Source: Megalopta genalis
Lineage: Eukaryota > Arthropoda > Insecta > Hymenoptera > Halictidae
Length of the DNA stretch: 64,000 nucleotides
Direction: 5' to 3'
NCBI RefSeq assembly: GCF_051020955.1
Contig: NW_027476706.1
Span: 1-64,000 of the forward strand
This document shows positions 1-12,172 of the stretch, piece by piece. The position numbers and the translations under genes were made by a program. The notes beneath the pieces are model-generated. The model was not told where the DNA came from, ran no database searches, and was given only the letters and a program-made list of their open reading frames with translations. Within the stretch, counting starts at the first letter, position 1, and each line of letters begins with the position of its first letter.

Positions 1-1261
1 AACCTTCTACATCGCATTGATTGTAAGCTAAATCATGTGTTTCGCATGGATTTGAAGCTAACTCGTTTGTTTCGCATGCAGTTGTAGCTAAATAATGTAT
101 ATCACAAGTATTTGTGGCTAAATCATTTGTTTCGCATGGATTTGAAGCTAAGCCTTCTACTTCGCATTGATTTGAAGCTAAATCATTTGTTTCGCATAGA
201 ACTGAAGCTACCTCGTTTGTTCCTCCTGCTTTTGAAGCTATATCACTTATATCGCAAGTATTTGAAGCTAAATCATATGTGTCGCATGGATTTTAAGCTG
301 AACCTTCTACATCGAATTGATTTGAAGCTAAATCTTGTGTATCGCATGGATTTGAAGCTAAACCTTCTACATAGCATTGATTTGAAGCTAAATCATGTGT
401 TTCGCATGGATTTGAAGCTAACTCGTTTGTCTCGCATGCATTTGCAGCTTAATAATTTATATCACAAGCATTTGTAGCTTATCCATTTGTTTCTCATAGA
501 TTTGAAGTTAAGCCTTCTACTTCGCATTGATTTGAAGCTAAATCATTTGTTTCGCCTGGAATTGAAGCTACCTCGTTTGTTGCTCCTGCTTTTGAAGCTA
601 TATCACTTATATCGCAAGTATTTGAAGCTAAATCATATGTGTCGCTTGGATTTGAAGCTGAACCTTCTACATCGCATTGATTTGAAGCTAAATCTTGTAA
701 ATCGCATGGATTTGAAGCTAAACCTTCTACATCGCATTGATTTGAAGCTAAATCATGTGTTTCGCATGGATTTGAAGCTAACTCGTTTGTTTCGCATGCA
801 GTTGTAGCTAAATAATGTATATCACAAGTATTTGTAGCTAAACCATTTGTTTCGCATGGATTTGAAGCTGAACCTTCTACATCGCGTTGATTTGAAGCTA
901 AATCATATGTTTCGCTTGGATTTGCAGCTAACACGTTTGTTTCACATGCAGTTGAAGCTAAATCATGTATATCACAAGTATTTGAATCTAAACCATTTGA
1001 TTCGCATGGGATTTGATGCTAAGCCTTCTACTTCACACTGATTTGAAGCTAAATCATGTGTTTCGCATGGATTTGAAGCTAACTCGTTTGTTTCGCATGC
1101 AGTTGTAGCTAAATAATGTAGATCACAAGTATTTTTAGCTAAACCATTTGTTTCGCATGGATTTGAAGCTAAGCCTACTACATCGCATTGATTTGAAGCT
1201 AAATCATTTGTTTCGCATGGATTTGAAGCTAAACCTTCTACATCGCATTGATTTGAAGCTA
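1..1261 (+). repeat. Array, left edge; monomers with + frame TAG
   Basis: Ordinary 30-mers in the five-type order. Several monomers carry TTGTAGCTA (for example near 81-120 and 801-840), which puts TAG in the + reading frame but only changes Ser to Thr on the - strand. An extra G in CATGGGATTTGATG near 1,005-1,020 shifts the frame on both strands. No gene seen. Confidence 0.85.
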
Positions 1262-1761
1262 AATCATGTGTTTCGCGTTGATTTGAAGGTAACTCGTTTG
1301 TTTCGCATGCAGTTGAAGCTATATCACCTATATCCCAAGTGTTTGAAACACAATCATTTGTTTCGCATGGATTTGAATCTAAACCTTCTACATCGCATTG
1401 ATTTGAAGCTAAATCGTGTGTTTCGCATGGATTTGAAGCTAAGCCTTCTACTTCGCATTGTTTTGAAGCTTAATCATGTGTGTTGCATGGATTTGAAGCT
1501 ATCTCGTTTGTTTCGCCTGCAGTTGAATCTATATCACTTATATCACAAGTTTTGAAGCGTAACCATTTGTTCCGCACGGATTTGAAGCTAAGCCTTCTAC
1601 TTCGCATTGATTTGGAGCTAAATCATGTGTTTGGCATGGATTTGAAGCTAAACCTTCTACATCGTATTGAGTTGCATCTGAATCATGTGTTTCGCATGGA
1701 TTTGAAGCTAACTCGTTTGAGTCGCATTGCAGTTGAAGCTAAATCATGTATATCACAAGTA
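1262..1761 (+). repeat. 571-bp-period duplication, left copy
   Basis: This block is repeated about 571 bases downstream (1,833-2,332). Shared rare variants include GTTTGAAACACAATC (near 1,341 and 1,912) and TGTGTGTTGCATGG (near 1,476 and 2,047). The left copy has lost one T in CAAGTTTTGAAGCG compared with the right copy, and gained one T in GAGTCGCATTGCAG. The period is 19 monomers plus one base. Confidence 0.8.
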
Positions 1762-1832
1762 TTTGAATCTAAACCATTTGATTCGCATGGGATTTGATGC
1801 TAAGCCTTCTACTTCACACTGATTTGAAGCTA

Positions 1833-2332
1833 AATCATGTGTTTCGCGTTGATTTGAAGGTAACTCGTTTGTTTCGCATGCAGTTGAAGCTATATCACCT
1901 ATATCCCAAGTGTTTGAAACACAATCATTTGTTTCGCATGGATTTGAATCTAAACCTTCTACATCGCATTGATTTGAAGCTAAATCGTGTGTTTCGCATG
2001 GATTTGAAGCTAAGCCTTCTACTTCGCATTGTTTTGAAGCTTAATCATGTGTGTTGCATGGATTTGAAGCTATCTCGTTTGTTTCGCCTGCAGTTGAATC
2101 TATATCACTTATATCACAAGTTTTTGAAGCGTAACCATTTGTTCCGCACGGATTTGAAGCTACGCCTTCTACTTCGCATTGATTTGTAGCTAAATCATGT
2201 GTTTGGCATGGATTTGAAGCTAAACCTTCTACATCGTATTGAGTTGCATCTGAATCATGTGTTTCGCATGGATTTGAAGCTAACTCGTTTGAGTCGCATG
2301 CAGTTGAAGGTAAATCATGTATATCACAAGTA
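1833..2332 (+). repeat. 571-bp-period duplication, right copy
   Basis: Near-identical partner of 1,262-1,761. It is preceded by the same CATGGGATTTGATGC frameshifted monomer that precedes the left block (near 1,005 and 1,785), so the duplicated tract may start further left with some divergence. Confidence 0.8.
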
Positions 2333-2430
2333 TTTGAATCTAAATTTGTTTCGCATGTATGTGAAGCTAAATCATGTGTTTACCATGACAATGAACCTAA
2401 GTCATGTGTTGCCCATGGATTTGAAGCTTA

Positions 2431-3020
2431 ATCACGTGTTTTGCATGGATTTGAATCTAAGCCTTCTACATCGCATTGATTTGCAGCTGAATCATGTGTT
2501 TCGCATGGATTTGAAGCTAACTCGTTCGTTTCTCCTGCATTTGAAACTATATCACTTATATCGCAAGTATTTGAAGCTAAATCATGTGTTTCGCTTGGTT
2601 TTGAAACTAAACCTTCTACATCGCATTGATTTGAAGCTAAATTATGTGTTTCGCTTGGATTTGAATGTAACTCATTTGTTTCGCATGCAGTTGAAGCTAT
2701 ATCACATATATCCCAAGTGTAGGAAGCTCAATCATTTGTTTTGCGTGGATTTGAAGCTAAACCTGCTACTTCGCATTGATTTGAAGCTAAATTATGTGTT
2801 TCGCGTGGATTAGAAGGTAACTCGTTGTTTCGCATGCAGTTGAAGCTAAATCATGCATTTCACAAGTATTTGAATCCGACCCATTAGATTCGCAAGGATT
2901 TGAAGCTAAGCATTCTACCTCGCACTGATTTGAAGTTAAATCATGTGTTTCGCGTGGATTTGGAGCTAACTCGTTTGCTTCGAATGCAGTTGAAGCTAAA
3001 TCATGTATATCGCAAGTATT
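2431..3020 (+). repeat. 1,650-bp-offset duplication, left copy
   Basis: Matches 4,081-4,670 at an offset of exactly 1,650 bases (55 monomers, or 11 higher-order repeats). Shared signatures are the CACGTG-containing monomer at the start, GTGTAGGAAGCTC or GTGTAGAAAGCTC near 2,718 and 4,368, and the one-base-deleted monomer CTCGTTGTTTCGC near 2,821 and 4,471. Confidence 0.78.
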
Positions 3021-4080
3021 TGAAGCTAAACCATTTGTTTCGCATGGATTTGAAGCTAAGCCTTCTACTTGGCATTGAATTGAAGCTAAATCGTGTGTTT
3101 TGCATGGATTTGAAGCTAACCCGTTTGTTTCTCCTGTATTTGAAGCTGTATCATTTATATCGCAAGTATTTGAAGCTAAACCATTTGTTTCGCATGGATT
3201 TGAAGCTAAGCCTTCTACTTGGCATTGAATTGAAGCTAAATCGTGTGTTTTGCATGGATTTGAAGCTAACTCGTTTGTTTCTCCTGTATTTGACGCTGTA
3301 TCATTTATATCGCAAGTATTTGAAGCTAAACCATTTGTTTCGCATGGATTTGAAGCTAACTCGTTCGTTTCTCCTGCATTTGAGACTATATCATTTATAT
3401 CGCAAGTATTTGAAGCTAAATCATGTGTTTCGCTTGGATTTGAAGCTAAACCTTCTACATCGCATTGATTTGAAGCTAAATTATGTGTTTCGCTTGGATT
3501 TGAATGTAACTCATTTGTTTCGCATGCAGTTGAAGCTAAATCATGCATTTCACTAGTATTTCAAGCCGAACCATTAGATTCGCAAGGATTTGAAGCTAAG
3601 CCTTTTACTTCGCACTGATTTGAAGTTAAATCATGTGTTTCGCGTGGATTTGGTGCTAACTCGTTTGCTTCGAATGCAGTTGAAGCTAAATCATGTGGAA
3701 ATCACAAGTATTTGAAGCTAAACCATTTGTATCGCATGGATTTGAAGCTCTGCCTTCTACTTCGCATTGATTTGACGCTATATATTGTGTTTTGCATGAA
3801 TTTGAAGCTAACTCGTTTGTTTCGCATGCAGTTGAAACTAAATCATGTATATCACAAGTATTTGCAGCTAAACAATTGATTGGCATGGATTTGAAGCTAA
3901 GCCTTCTACTTGGCATTGAATTGATGCTAAATCGTGTGTTTTGCATGGATTTGAAGCTAACTCGTTTGTTTCTCCTGTATTTGAAGCTATATCATTTATA
4001 TCGCAAGTATTTGAAGCTAAAGCATTTGTTTCGCATGGATTTGAAGCTAAGGCTTCTACTTCGCATTGATTGGATCCTAA
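3021..4080 (+). repeat. Array segment with short local duplications
   Basis: Ordinary monomers. Within it, about 150 bases are repeated in tandem near 3,031-3,180 and 3,181-3,330; both contain CTACTTGGCATTG and CTCCTGTATTTGA variants. At 3,560-3,575 a TTGAAGCC to TTCAAGCC change makes a TGA in the - frame, and a nearby change replaces the usual Cys with Ser. No gene seen. Confidence 0.75.
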
Positions 4081-4670
4081 ATCACGTGTTTTGCATGGAT
4101 TTGAATCTAAGCCTTCTACATCGCATTGATTTGCAGCTGAATCATGTGTTTCGCATGGATTTGAAGCTAACTCGTTCGTTTCTCCTGCATTTGAAACTAT
4201 ATCACTTATATCGCAAGTATTTGAAGCTAAATCATGTGTTTCGTTTGGTTTTGAAACTAAACCTTCTACATCGCATTGATTTGAAGCTAAATTATGTGTT
4301 TCGCTTGGATTTGAATGTAACTCATTTGTTTTGCATGCAGTTGAAGCTATATCACATATATCCCAAGTGTAGAAAGCTCAATCATTTGTTTTGCGTGGAT
4401 TTGAAGCTAAATCTGCTACTTCGCATTGATTTGAAGCTAAATTATGTGTTTCGCGTGGATTTGAAGGTAACTCGTTGTTTCGCATGCGGTTGAAGCTAAA
4501 TCATGCATTTCACAAGTATTTGAATCCGACCCATTAAATTCGCATGGATTTGATGCTAAGCCTTCTACTTCGCACTGATTTGAAGTTAAATCATGTGTTT
4601 CGCGTGGATTTGGAGCTAACTCGTTTGCTTCGAATGCAGTTGAAGCTAAATCATGTATATCACAAGTATT
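4081..4670 (+). repeat. 1,650-bp-offset duplication, right copy
   Basis: Partner of 2,431-3,020, with scattered substitutions (for example TTAGATTCGCAAGG against TTAAATTCGCATGG near 2,885 and 4,535). Both contain the same frameshifted CTCGTTGTTTCGC monomer, so the indel is older than the duplication. Confidence 0.78.
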
Positions 4671-5507
4671 TGAAGCTAAACCATTTGTATCGTATGGATT
4701 TGAAGCTCTGCCTTCTACTTCGCATTGATTTGACGCTAAATATTGTGTTTCGCATGAATTTGAAGGTAACTCGTTTGTTTCGCATGCAGTTGAAGCTAAA
4801 TCATGTCTTTCACAAGTATTTGAAGATGAACCATTTGAATCGCATGGCTTTGAACCTGAGCCATCTACTTCGCACTGATTTGCACCTAAATAATGTGATT
4901 CGCATGGATTTGAAGCTAAGCCTTCTACTTCGCATTGATTGGATCCGAAATCACGTGTTTTGCATGGATTTGAAGCTAAGCCTTCTACATCACATTGATT
5001 TGAAGCTAAATCATGTGTTTCGCGTGGATTTATATGTAACTCATTTGTTTCGCACGCAGTTGAAGCTATATCACCTATATCCCAAGTGTAGGAAGCTAAA
5101 TCATTTGTTTCGCATGGATTTGAAGCTAAACCTTCTACATCGAATTGATTTGAAGCTAGATCTTGTGTATCGCATGGATTTGAAGCTAAACCTTCTACAT
5201 CGCATTGATTTGAAGCTAAATCATGCATTTCGCATGGATCTGAAGCTAACTCGTTTGTTTCGCCTGCATTTGAAGCTATATCACTTATATTCGCAAGTAT
5301 TTGATGCTAAATCATTCGTTTCGCATGGATTTGAAGCTAACTCTTTTACTTCGCATTGATTTGAAGTTAACTCATGTGTTTCCCTTGGATTTGAAGCTGA
5401 ATCGTTTTTTTCGCATGCAGTTGAATCTATATCATTTATATCGTAAGTATCTGAAGCTAAATCATTTGTTTCTCATGGATTTGAAGCTAAACCTTCTAGA
5501 TCCCATG
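4671..5507 (+). repeat. Array segment without a long duplicate nearby
   Basis: Ordinary 30-mers. Several later subfamilies are represented here, including TTGGATCCGAAATCACG near 4,939 (a GGATCC-bearing monomer) and GTGTAGGAAGC near 5,085. A one-base insertion (TATATTCGCAAG) near 5,287 shifts phase. No gene seen. Confidence 0.72.
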
Positions 5508-6337
5508 GATTTGAAGCTAAATCATGTGTTTGGCATGGATTTGATGCTAAACCTTCTACATCGCATTGATTTGCAGCTGAATCATCTGTTTCGCATGGAT
5601 TTGAAACTAACTCGTTTGTGTCGCATGCAGTTGAAGGTAAATCATGTATATCACAAGTATTTGAATCTAAACCATTTGTTTCGCATGTATGTGAAGCTAA
5701 ATCATGTGTTTACCATGACAATGATCCTAAATCGTGTGTTGCCCATGGATTTGAAGCGTAATCATGTCTTTTGCATGTATTTGAAGCTAACTCGTTTGTT
5801 TCGCATGCAGTTGTAGCTAAATAATGTATGTCACAAGTATTTGTAGCTAAACCATTTGTTTCGCATGGATTTGAAGCTAAGCCTTCTACTTCGCATTGAT
5901 TTGAAGCTAAATCATTTGTTTCGCATGGATTAGAAAGCTAAACCTTCTACATCGCATTGATTTGAAGTTAAACCATATGTTTCGCGTCGATTTGAAGGTA
6001 ACTCGTTTGTTTCGCATGCAGTTGAAGCTATATCACCTTTATCTCAAGTGTTTGAAGCTCAATCATTTGTTTCGCATTGATTTGAAGCAAAACCTTCTAC
6101 ATCGCATTGATTTGAAGCTAAATCATTGGTTTCGCATGGATTTAAAGCTAAACCTTCTACATCGCATTGATTTGTAGCTAACTCATGTGTTTCGCGTGGA
6201 TTTGAAGCTCACTCGTTTGTTTCGCATGCAGTTGTAGCTAAATATTGTATATCACAATTATTTGTAGCTAAACCATTTGTTTCGCATGGATTAGGAATCT
6301 AAGCCTTCTATTTCGCATTGATTTGAAGCTAAATCAT
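5508..6337 (+). repeat. 1,864-bp-offset duplication, copy 1
   Basis: About 830 bases are repeated at 7,372-8,201. Shared rare variants are TTTACCATGACAATGATCC near 5,709 and 7,573, GGATTAGAAAGCTAAACC near 5,930 and 7,794, and GATTAGGAATCTAAGCC near 6,289 and 8,153. The part from 5,780 has a third copy starting at 10,585. Confidence 0.85.
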
Positions 6338-6961
6338 ATGTTTCGCATAGAATTGAAGCTACCTCGTTTGCTCCTCAAGCTTTTGAAGCTATATCACTTA
6401 TATCGCAAGTATCTGAAGCTAAATCATTTGTTTCTCATGGATTTGAAGCTAAAACATGTGTTTGGCATGGATTTGAAGCTAAACCTTCTACATCGCATTG
6501 ATTTGCATCTGAATCATGTGTTTCGCATGGATTTGAAGCTAACTTGTTTGTGTCGTATGCAGTTGAAGCTAAATCATGTATATCACAAGTATTTGAATCT
6601 AAACCATTTGATTCGCATGGATTTGAAGCTAACTCGTTTGTTTCGCATGCAGTTGGAGCTATATCATGTATATGACAAGCATTAGAAGCTAAACCATTTG
6701 TTTCGCATGTATGTGAAGCTAAATCATGTGTTTACCATGACAATGAACCTAAATCATGTGATGCCCATGGATTTGAAGCTTAATCATGTGTTTTGCATGG
6801 ATTTGAATCTAACTTGATGGTATCCTCAGCATTTGAAGTTACTTCATTTGTATCGCAAGTATTTGAAGCTAAATCATATGTGTTTCGCTTGGATTTGAAG
6901 CTAAACCTTCTACATCGCATTGATTTGAAGCTAAATCATGTGTTTCGCATGGATTTGAAGC
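5780..6961 (+). repeat. 4.8-kb-offset duplication, left copy
   Basis: Matches 10,585-11,796 at an offset of 4,805, changing to 4,835 because the right copy holds one extra monomer (around 11,250-11,280, with CTTCGCCATCCCATGG). Overlaps the 1,864-bp duplication, so 5,780-6,337 exists in three copies (5,780, 7,644 and 10,585). Confidence 0.83.
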
Positions 6962-7371
6962 TAACTCGTTTGATTCGTATGCATTTGAAGCTATATCACT
7001 TATATCGCAAGTATTTGAAACTAAATCATTTGTTTCGCATGGATTTGATACTAACTCGATTGTTTCTTCTGCATTTGAAGCTATATCACTAATATCGGGA
7101 GTATTTGAAGCTAAATCATTTGTTTCGCACAGATTCGAAGCTAAACCTTCTACATCGCATTGATTTGAAGCTAAATCATGTGTTTCGCTTGGATTTGAAG
7201 CTAACTCGTTTGCTTCGCCTGCATTTGAAGCTATATCATTTATATCGCAAGTATTTGATGCTCAATCAGTTGTGTCGCATGGATTTGAAGCTAAGCCTTC
7301 TACTTCGTATTGATATGAATCTAGATCATTCGTTTCGCATGGATTTGATGCTAAGCCCTCTACTTCGCATT
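6962..7371 (+). repeat. Array segment between duplications
   Basis: About 13 ordinary monomers, including TCACTAATATCGGGAG near 7,085. No gene and no long duplicate was recognised. Confidence 0.7.
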
Positions 7372-8201
7372 GATTTGAAGCTAAATCATGTGTTTGGCAT
7401 GGATTTGATGCTAAACCTTCTACATCGCATTGATTTGCAGCTGAATCATCTGTTTCGCATGGATTTGAAACTAACTCGTTTGTGTCGCATGCAGTTGAAG
7501 GTAAATCATGTATATCACAAGTATTTGAATCTAAACCATTTGTTTCGCATGTATGTGAAGCTAAATCATGTGTTTACCATGACAATGATCCTAAATCGTG
7601 TGTTGCCCATGGATTTGAAGCGTAATCATGTCTTTTGCATGGATTTGAAGCTAACTCGTTTGTTTCGCATGCAGTTGTAGCTAAATAATGTATGTCACAA
7701 GTATTTGTAGCTAAACCATTTGTTTCGCATGGATTTGAAGCTAAGCCTTCTACTTCGCATTGATTTGAAGCTAAATCATTTGTTTCGCATGGATTAGAAA
7801 GCTAAACCTTCTACATCGCATTGATTTGAAGTTAAACCATATGTTTCGCGTCGATTTGAAGGTAACTCGTTTGTTTCGCATGCAGTTGAAGCTATATCAC
7901 CTTTATCTCAAGTGTTTGAAGCTCAATCATTTGTTTCGCATTGATTTGAAGCAAAACCTTCTACATCGCATTGATTTGAAGCTAAATCATTGGTTTCGCA
8001 TGGATTTAAAGCTAAACCTTCTACATCGCATTGATTTGTAGCTAACTCATGTGTTTCGCGTGGATTTGAAGCTCACTCGTTTGTTTCGCATGCAGTTGTA
8101 GCTAAATATTGTATATCACAAGTATTTGTAGCTAAACCATTTGTTTCGCATGGATTAGGAATCTAAGCCTTCTATTTCGCATTGATTTGAAGCTAAATCA
8201 T
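7372..8201 (+). repeat. 1,864-bp-offset duplication, copy 2
   Basis: Partner of 5,508-6,337. It ends about where the 3,993-bp-offset duplication begins (8,180), so two exchange events share or nearly share a breakpoint. Confidence 0.85.
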
Positions 8202-10590
8202 GTGTTTCGCATGGATTTGAAGCTAACTCGTTTGTTTCCCATGCATTCGTAGCTATATCACTTATATAACAAGTATCTGATGCTAAATCATTTGATTCGC
8301 ATGGATTTGAAGGTAAAAATTCTACATCGCATTGATTTGCAGCTAAATCATGTGTTTCGCATGGATTTGAAGCTAATCCTTCTACTTCTTATTGATTTGA
8401 AGCTAAGTCATGTGTATCGCATGCATTTGAAGCTTAATCATGTGTTTTGCATAAATTTGAAGCTAAGACTTCTACTTCGCATTGATTGGATGCTAAATCA
8501 TGTGTTCTACATGGATTTGAAGCTAACTCGTTTGTTTCGCATGCATTTGAAGCTATTTCATTTATATCGCAAGTATTTGAAGCGAGTCCATTTGTTTCGC
8601 ATGGATTTGAAGCCAAGCCTTCTACTTCGCATTTATTTGAAGCTAAGTCATGTGTTTCGCATGGATTTAAAGCTTACTCGTTTGATTCGTCTGCATTTGA
8701 AGCTATATCACTTATATCCTAAGTGTTTGAAGCTAAATCATTTGTTTCGCATGGATTTGAAGCCAAACCTTCTACATAGCATTGATTTGAAGCGAAACCT
8801 TCTACATCGCATTAATTTGCAGCTAAATCATGTGTTTTGCACGGACTTGAGGCTAACTCGTTTGTTTCGCACGCAGCTAAAGCTATATCACCTATATCCG
8901 AAGTGTTTGAAGCTCAATCGTTTTTTCCGCATGGATTAGAAGCTAAACCTTCCACGTCGCTTTGATTTGAAGCTAAATCTAGAGTTTTTCATGGATTTGA
9001 AACTAACTCGTTTGTTCCCCCTGCATTTGAAGCTATATCACTTATACCGCAAGTATCTGAAGCTAAATCAATTGTTTCTCATGCATTTGAAGCTAAACCT
9101 TATACATCCCATGGATTTGAAGCTAAATCATGTGTTTCGCATGGATTTGAAGCTAACTCGTTCGTTGCGCATACTGTTAAATCTAAATAACGTATATCAC
9201 AAGTATTTGATGCTAAACCATTTGTTTCGCATGTATTTGAAGCTCAGCCTTCTACATCGCATTGATTTGAAGCTAAATCATGTGTTTCGCGTGGACTTGA
9301 AGCTAACTGGTTGGTTTCGCATGCATTTGAAGCTGTATCCCTCATATTCGCATCTATTTGAAGCTAAATCATTCGATTCGCATGGGGTTGAAGCTAAGCC
9401 TTCTACTTCGCATTGATTTGAAGCTAAATCATGTGTTTCACATGGATTTTAAACTATCTCGTTTGTTTCGCATGCAGTTGAATTTAAATCATGAATATCA
9501 CAAGTATTTGAAGATAAATCAGTTGCTTCGCATTGATTTGAAGCTAAGCCTCTACTTCGCAATGATGTGAAATTAAATCATGTATCACCCTTGGATTTGA
9601 AGCTAACTCGTTTGTTTCGCATGCAGTTGAAGCTAAATCATGTATATCACAAGTATTTGAAGCTAAACCATTTGAAAAGCATGGATTTGAAGCTAAGCCT
9701 TCTACTTCACATTGATTTGAGGTTAAATCATACGTATCTCTAGGATATGATGCTAACGCGTTTGTTTCGCATGCAGTTGATGCCAAATCATGTTTATCAT
9801 AAGTATCTGAATCAAAACCATTTGTTTCTCAAGAATATGAAGTTAAAAAATGTGTTTCTCCTGGATTTGAAGCTATATCACTTATATCGCAAGTATTTGA
9901 ATGTAAATCATTTGTTTCGCGCGGATTTGAAGCTAAACCGTCTACATCGCATTGGTTTGAAGCTAAATCATGTTTCGCATGTATTTGAAGCTAACTCGTT
10001 TGTTTCGCATGCAGTTGAAGCTAAATCAAGTATATCACAAGTAGTTGAAGCTAAACCATTCGTTTCGTACGGATTTGAAGATGAGCCTTCTACTTCGGAT
10101 TGATTTGCAGCTAAGTCATGTGTTTCTCATGGAGTTGAAACTAACTCGTTCGTTTCGCATGCAGTTGATGCTAAATAATGTATATCACAAGTATCGGAAC
10201 CTAAATCATTTGTTTCGCATGAATTTGAATCTATTCCATGTGTATCGCTTGAATTTTAAGATAAATCATGTGCTTCGCATTGAATTGAAGCTCCCTGGTT
10301 TGTTTCGCCTGCATTTGAAGCTATATCACTTGTATCGCAAGTATCCGAAGCTAAATCAATTGTTTCGCATAGATTTGAAGCTAAACCTTCTACATCGCAT
10401 TGATTTGCATCTAAATTCATGTGTTTCGCATGGACTTGAAGCTAGCACGTTCGTTTCGCCTACATTTGAATCTATATCACTTATATCGCAATTATTTGAT
10501 GCTAAATCATTTGTTTCGCATGCATTTGAAACTAAACCTTCTACATCGCATTGATTTGTAGCTAAATCATGTGTTTCGTTTGGATTTGAA
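8180..10590 (+). repeat. 3,993-bp-offset duplication, copy 1 (2.4 kb)
   Basis: About 2,410 bases recur at 12,173-14,583 with very few differences. Those noticed include TTTAAAGCTTACTC against TTTGAAGCTTACTC near 8,669 and 12,662, CCTATATCCG against CCTATGTCCG near 8,890 and 12,883, and CTAGAGTTTTTC against CTAGTGTTTTTC near 8,979 and 12,972. It carries the most aberrant monomers in the window, for example CATTTGAAAAGCATGG near 9,668, TATCACCCTTGG near 9,583 and GAAGTTAAAAAATGTG near 9,839. These serve as fingerprints. Confidence 0.9.
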
Positions 10591-11796
10591 GCTAACTCGT
10601 TTGTTTCGCATGCAGTTGTAGCTAAATAATGTATGTCACAAGTATTTTTAGCTAAACCATTTGTTTCGCATGGATTTGAAGCTAAGCCTTCTACTTCGCA
10701 TTGATTTGAAGCTAAATCATTTGTTTCGCATGGATTAGAAAGCTAAACCTTCTACATCGCATTGATTTGAAGTTAAACCATATGTTTCGCGTCGATTTGA
10801 AGGTAACTCGTTTGTTTCGCATGCAGTTGAAGCTATATCACCTTTATCTCAAGTGTTTGAAGCTCAATCATTTGTTTCGCATTGATTTGAAGCAAAACCT
10901 TCTACATCGCATTGATTTGAAGCTAAATCATTGGTTTCGCATGGATTTAAAGCTAAACCTTCTACATCGCATTGATTTGTAGCTAACTCATGTGTTTCGC
11001 GTGGATTTGAAGCTCACTCGTTTGTTTCGCATGCAGTTGTAGCTAAATATTGTATATCACAAGTATTTGTAGCTAAACCATTTGTTTCGCATGGATTAGG
11101 AATCTAAGCCTTCTATTTCGCATTGATTTGAAGCTAAATCATATGTTTCGCATAGAATTGAAGCTACCTCGTTTGCTCCTCAAGCTTTTGAAGCTATATC
11201 ACTTATATCGCAAGTATCTGAAGCTAAATCATTTGTTTCTCATGGATTTCAAGCTAAACCTTCGCCATCCCATGGATTTGAAGCTAAAACATGTGTTTGG
11301 CATGGATTTGAAGCTAAACCTTCTACATCGCATTGATTTGCATCTGAATCATGTGTTTCGCATGGATTTGAAGCTAACTTGTTTGTGTCGTATGCAGTTG
11401 AAGCTAAATCATGTATATCACAAGTATTTGAATCTAAACCATTTGATTCGCATGGATTTGAAGCTAACTCGTTTGTTTCGCATGCAGTTGGAGCTATATC
11501 ATGTATATGACAAGCATTAGAAGCTAAACCATTTGTTTCGCATGTATGTGAAGCTAAATCATGTGTTTACCATGACAATGAACCTAAATCATGTGATGCC
11601 CATGGATTTGAAGCTTAATCATGTGTTTTGCATGGATTTGAATCTAACTTCATGGTATCCTCAGCATTTGAAGTTACTTCATTTGTATCGCAAGTATTTG
11701 AAGCTAAATCATATGTGTTTCGCTTGGATTTGAAGCTAAACCTTCTACATCGCATTGATTTGAAGCTAAATCATGTGTTTCGCATGGATTTGAAGC
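10585..11796 (+). repeat. 4.8-kb-offset duplication, right copy
   Basis: Partner of 5,780-6,961 with a single-monomer insertion. It is inserted precisely between the end of the 8,180-10,590 block and the start (11,797) of the block recopied at 21,176. Confidence 0.83.
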
Positions 11797-12172
11797 TTAC
11801 TCGTTTGATTCGTCTGCATTTGAAGCTATATCACTTATATCGCAAGTATTTGAAGTTAAATCATTTGTATCGCATGGATTTGAAGCTAACTCTTTTGTTT
11901 CGCCTGCAGTTGAATCTATATCACTTATATCACAAGTATTTGAAGCTAAATCATTTGTTTCGCATGGATTTGAAGCCAAACCTTCTAGATAGCGTTCATT
12001 AGCATCTAAGACATGTGTTTCGCATGGATTTGAAGCTAACTCTTTCGTTTCGCCTGCATTTGAAGCTATATCACTTATATCGCAAGTATATGAAGCTAAA
12101 TCATTTGTTTCGCATGGATTTGAAGCCAAACCTTCTAGATAGCATTGATTTGAAGCTAAACCTTCTACATCG

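Noticed and set aside
4075..4095. CACGTG as an E-box regulatory site
   Set aside because: It is part of an amplified repeat variant with no promoter or gene nearby; presence is explained by array expansion.
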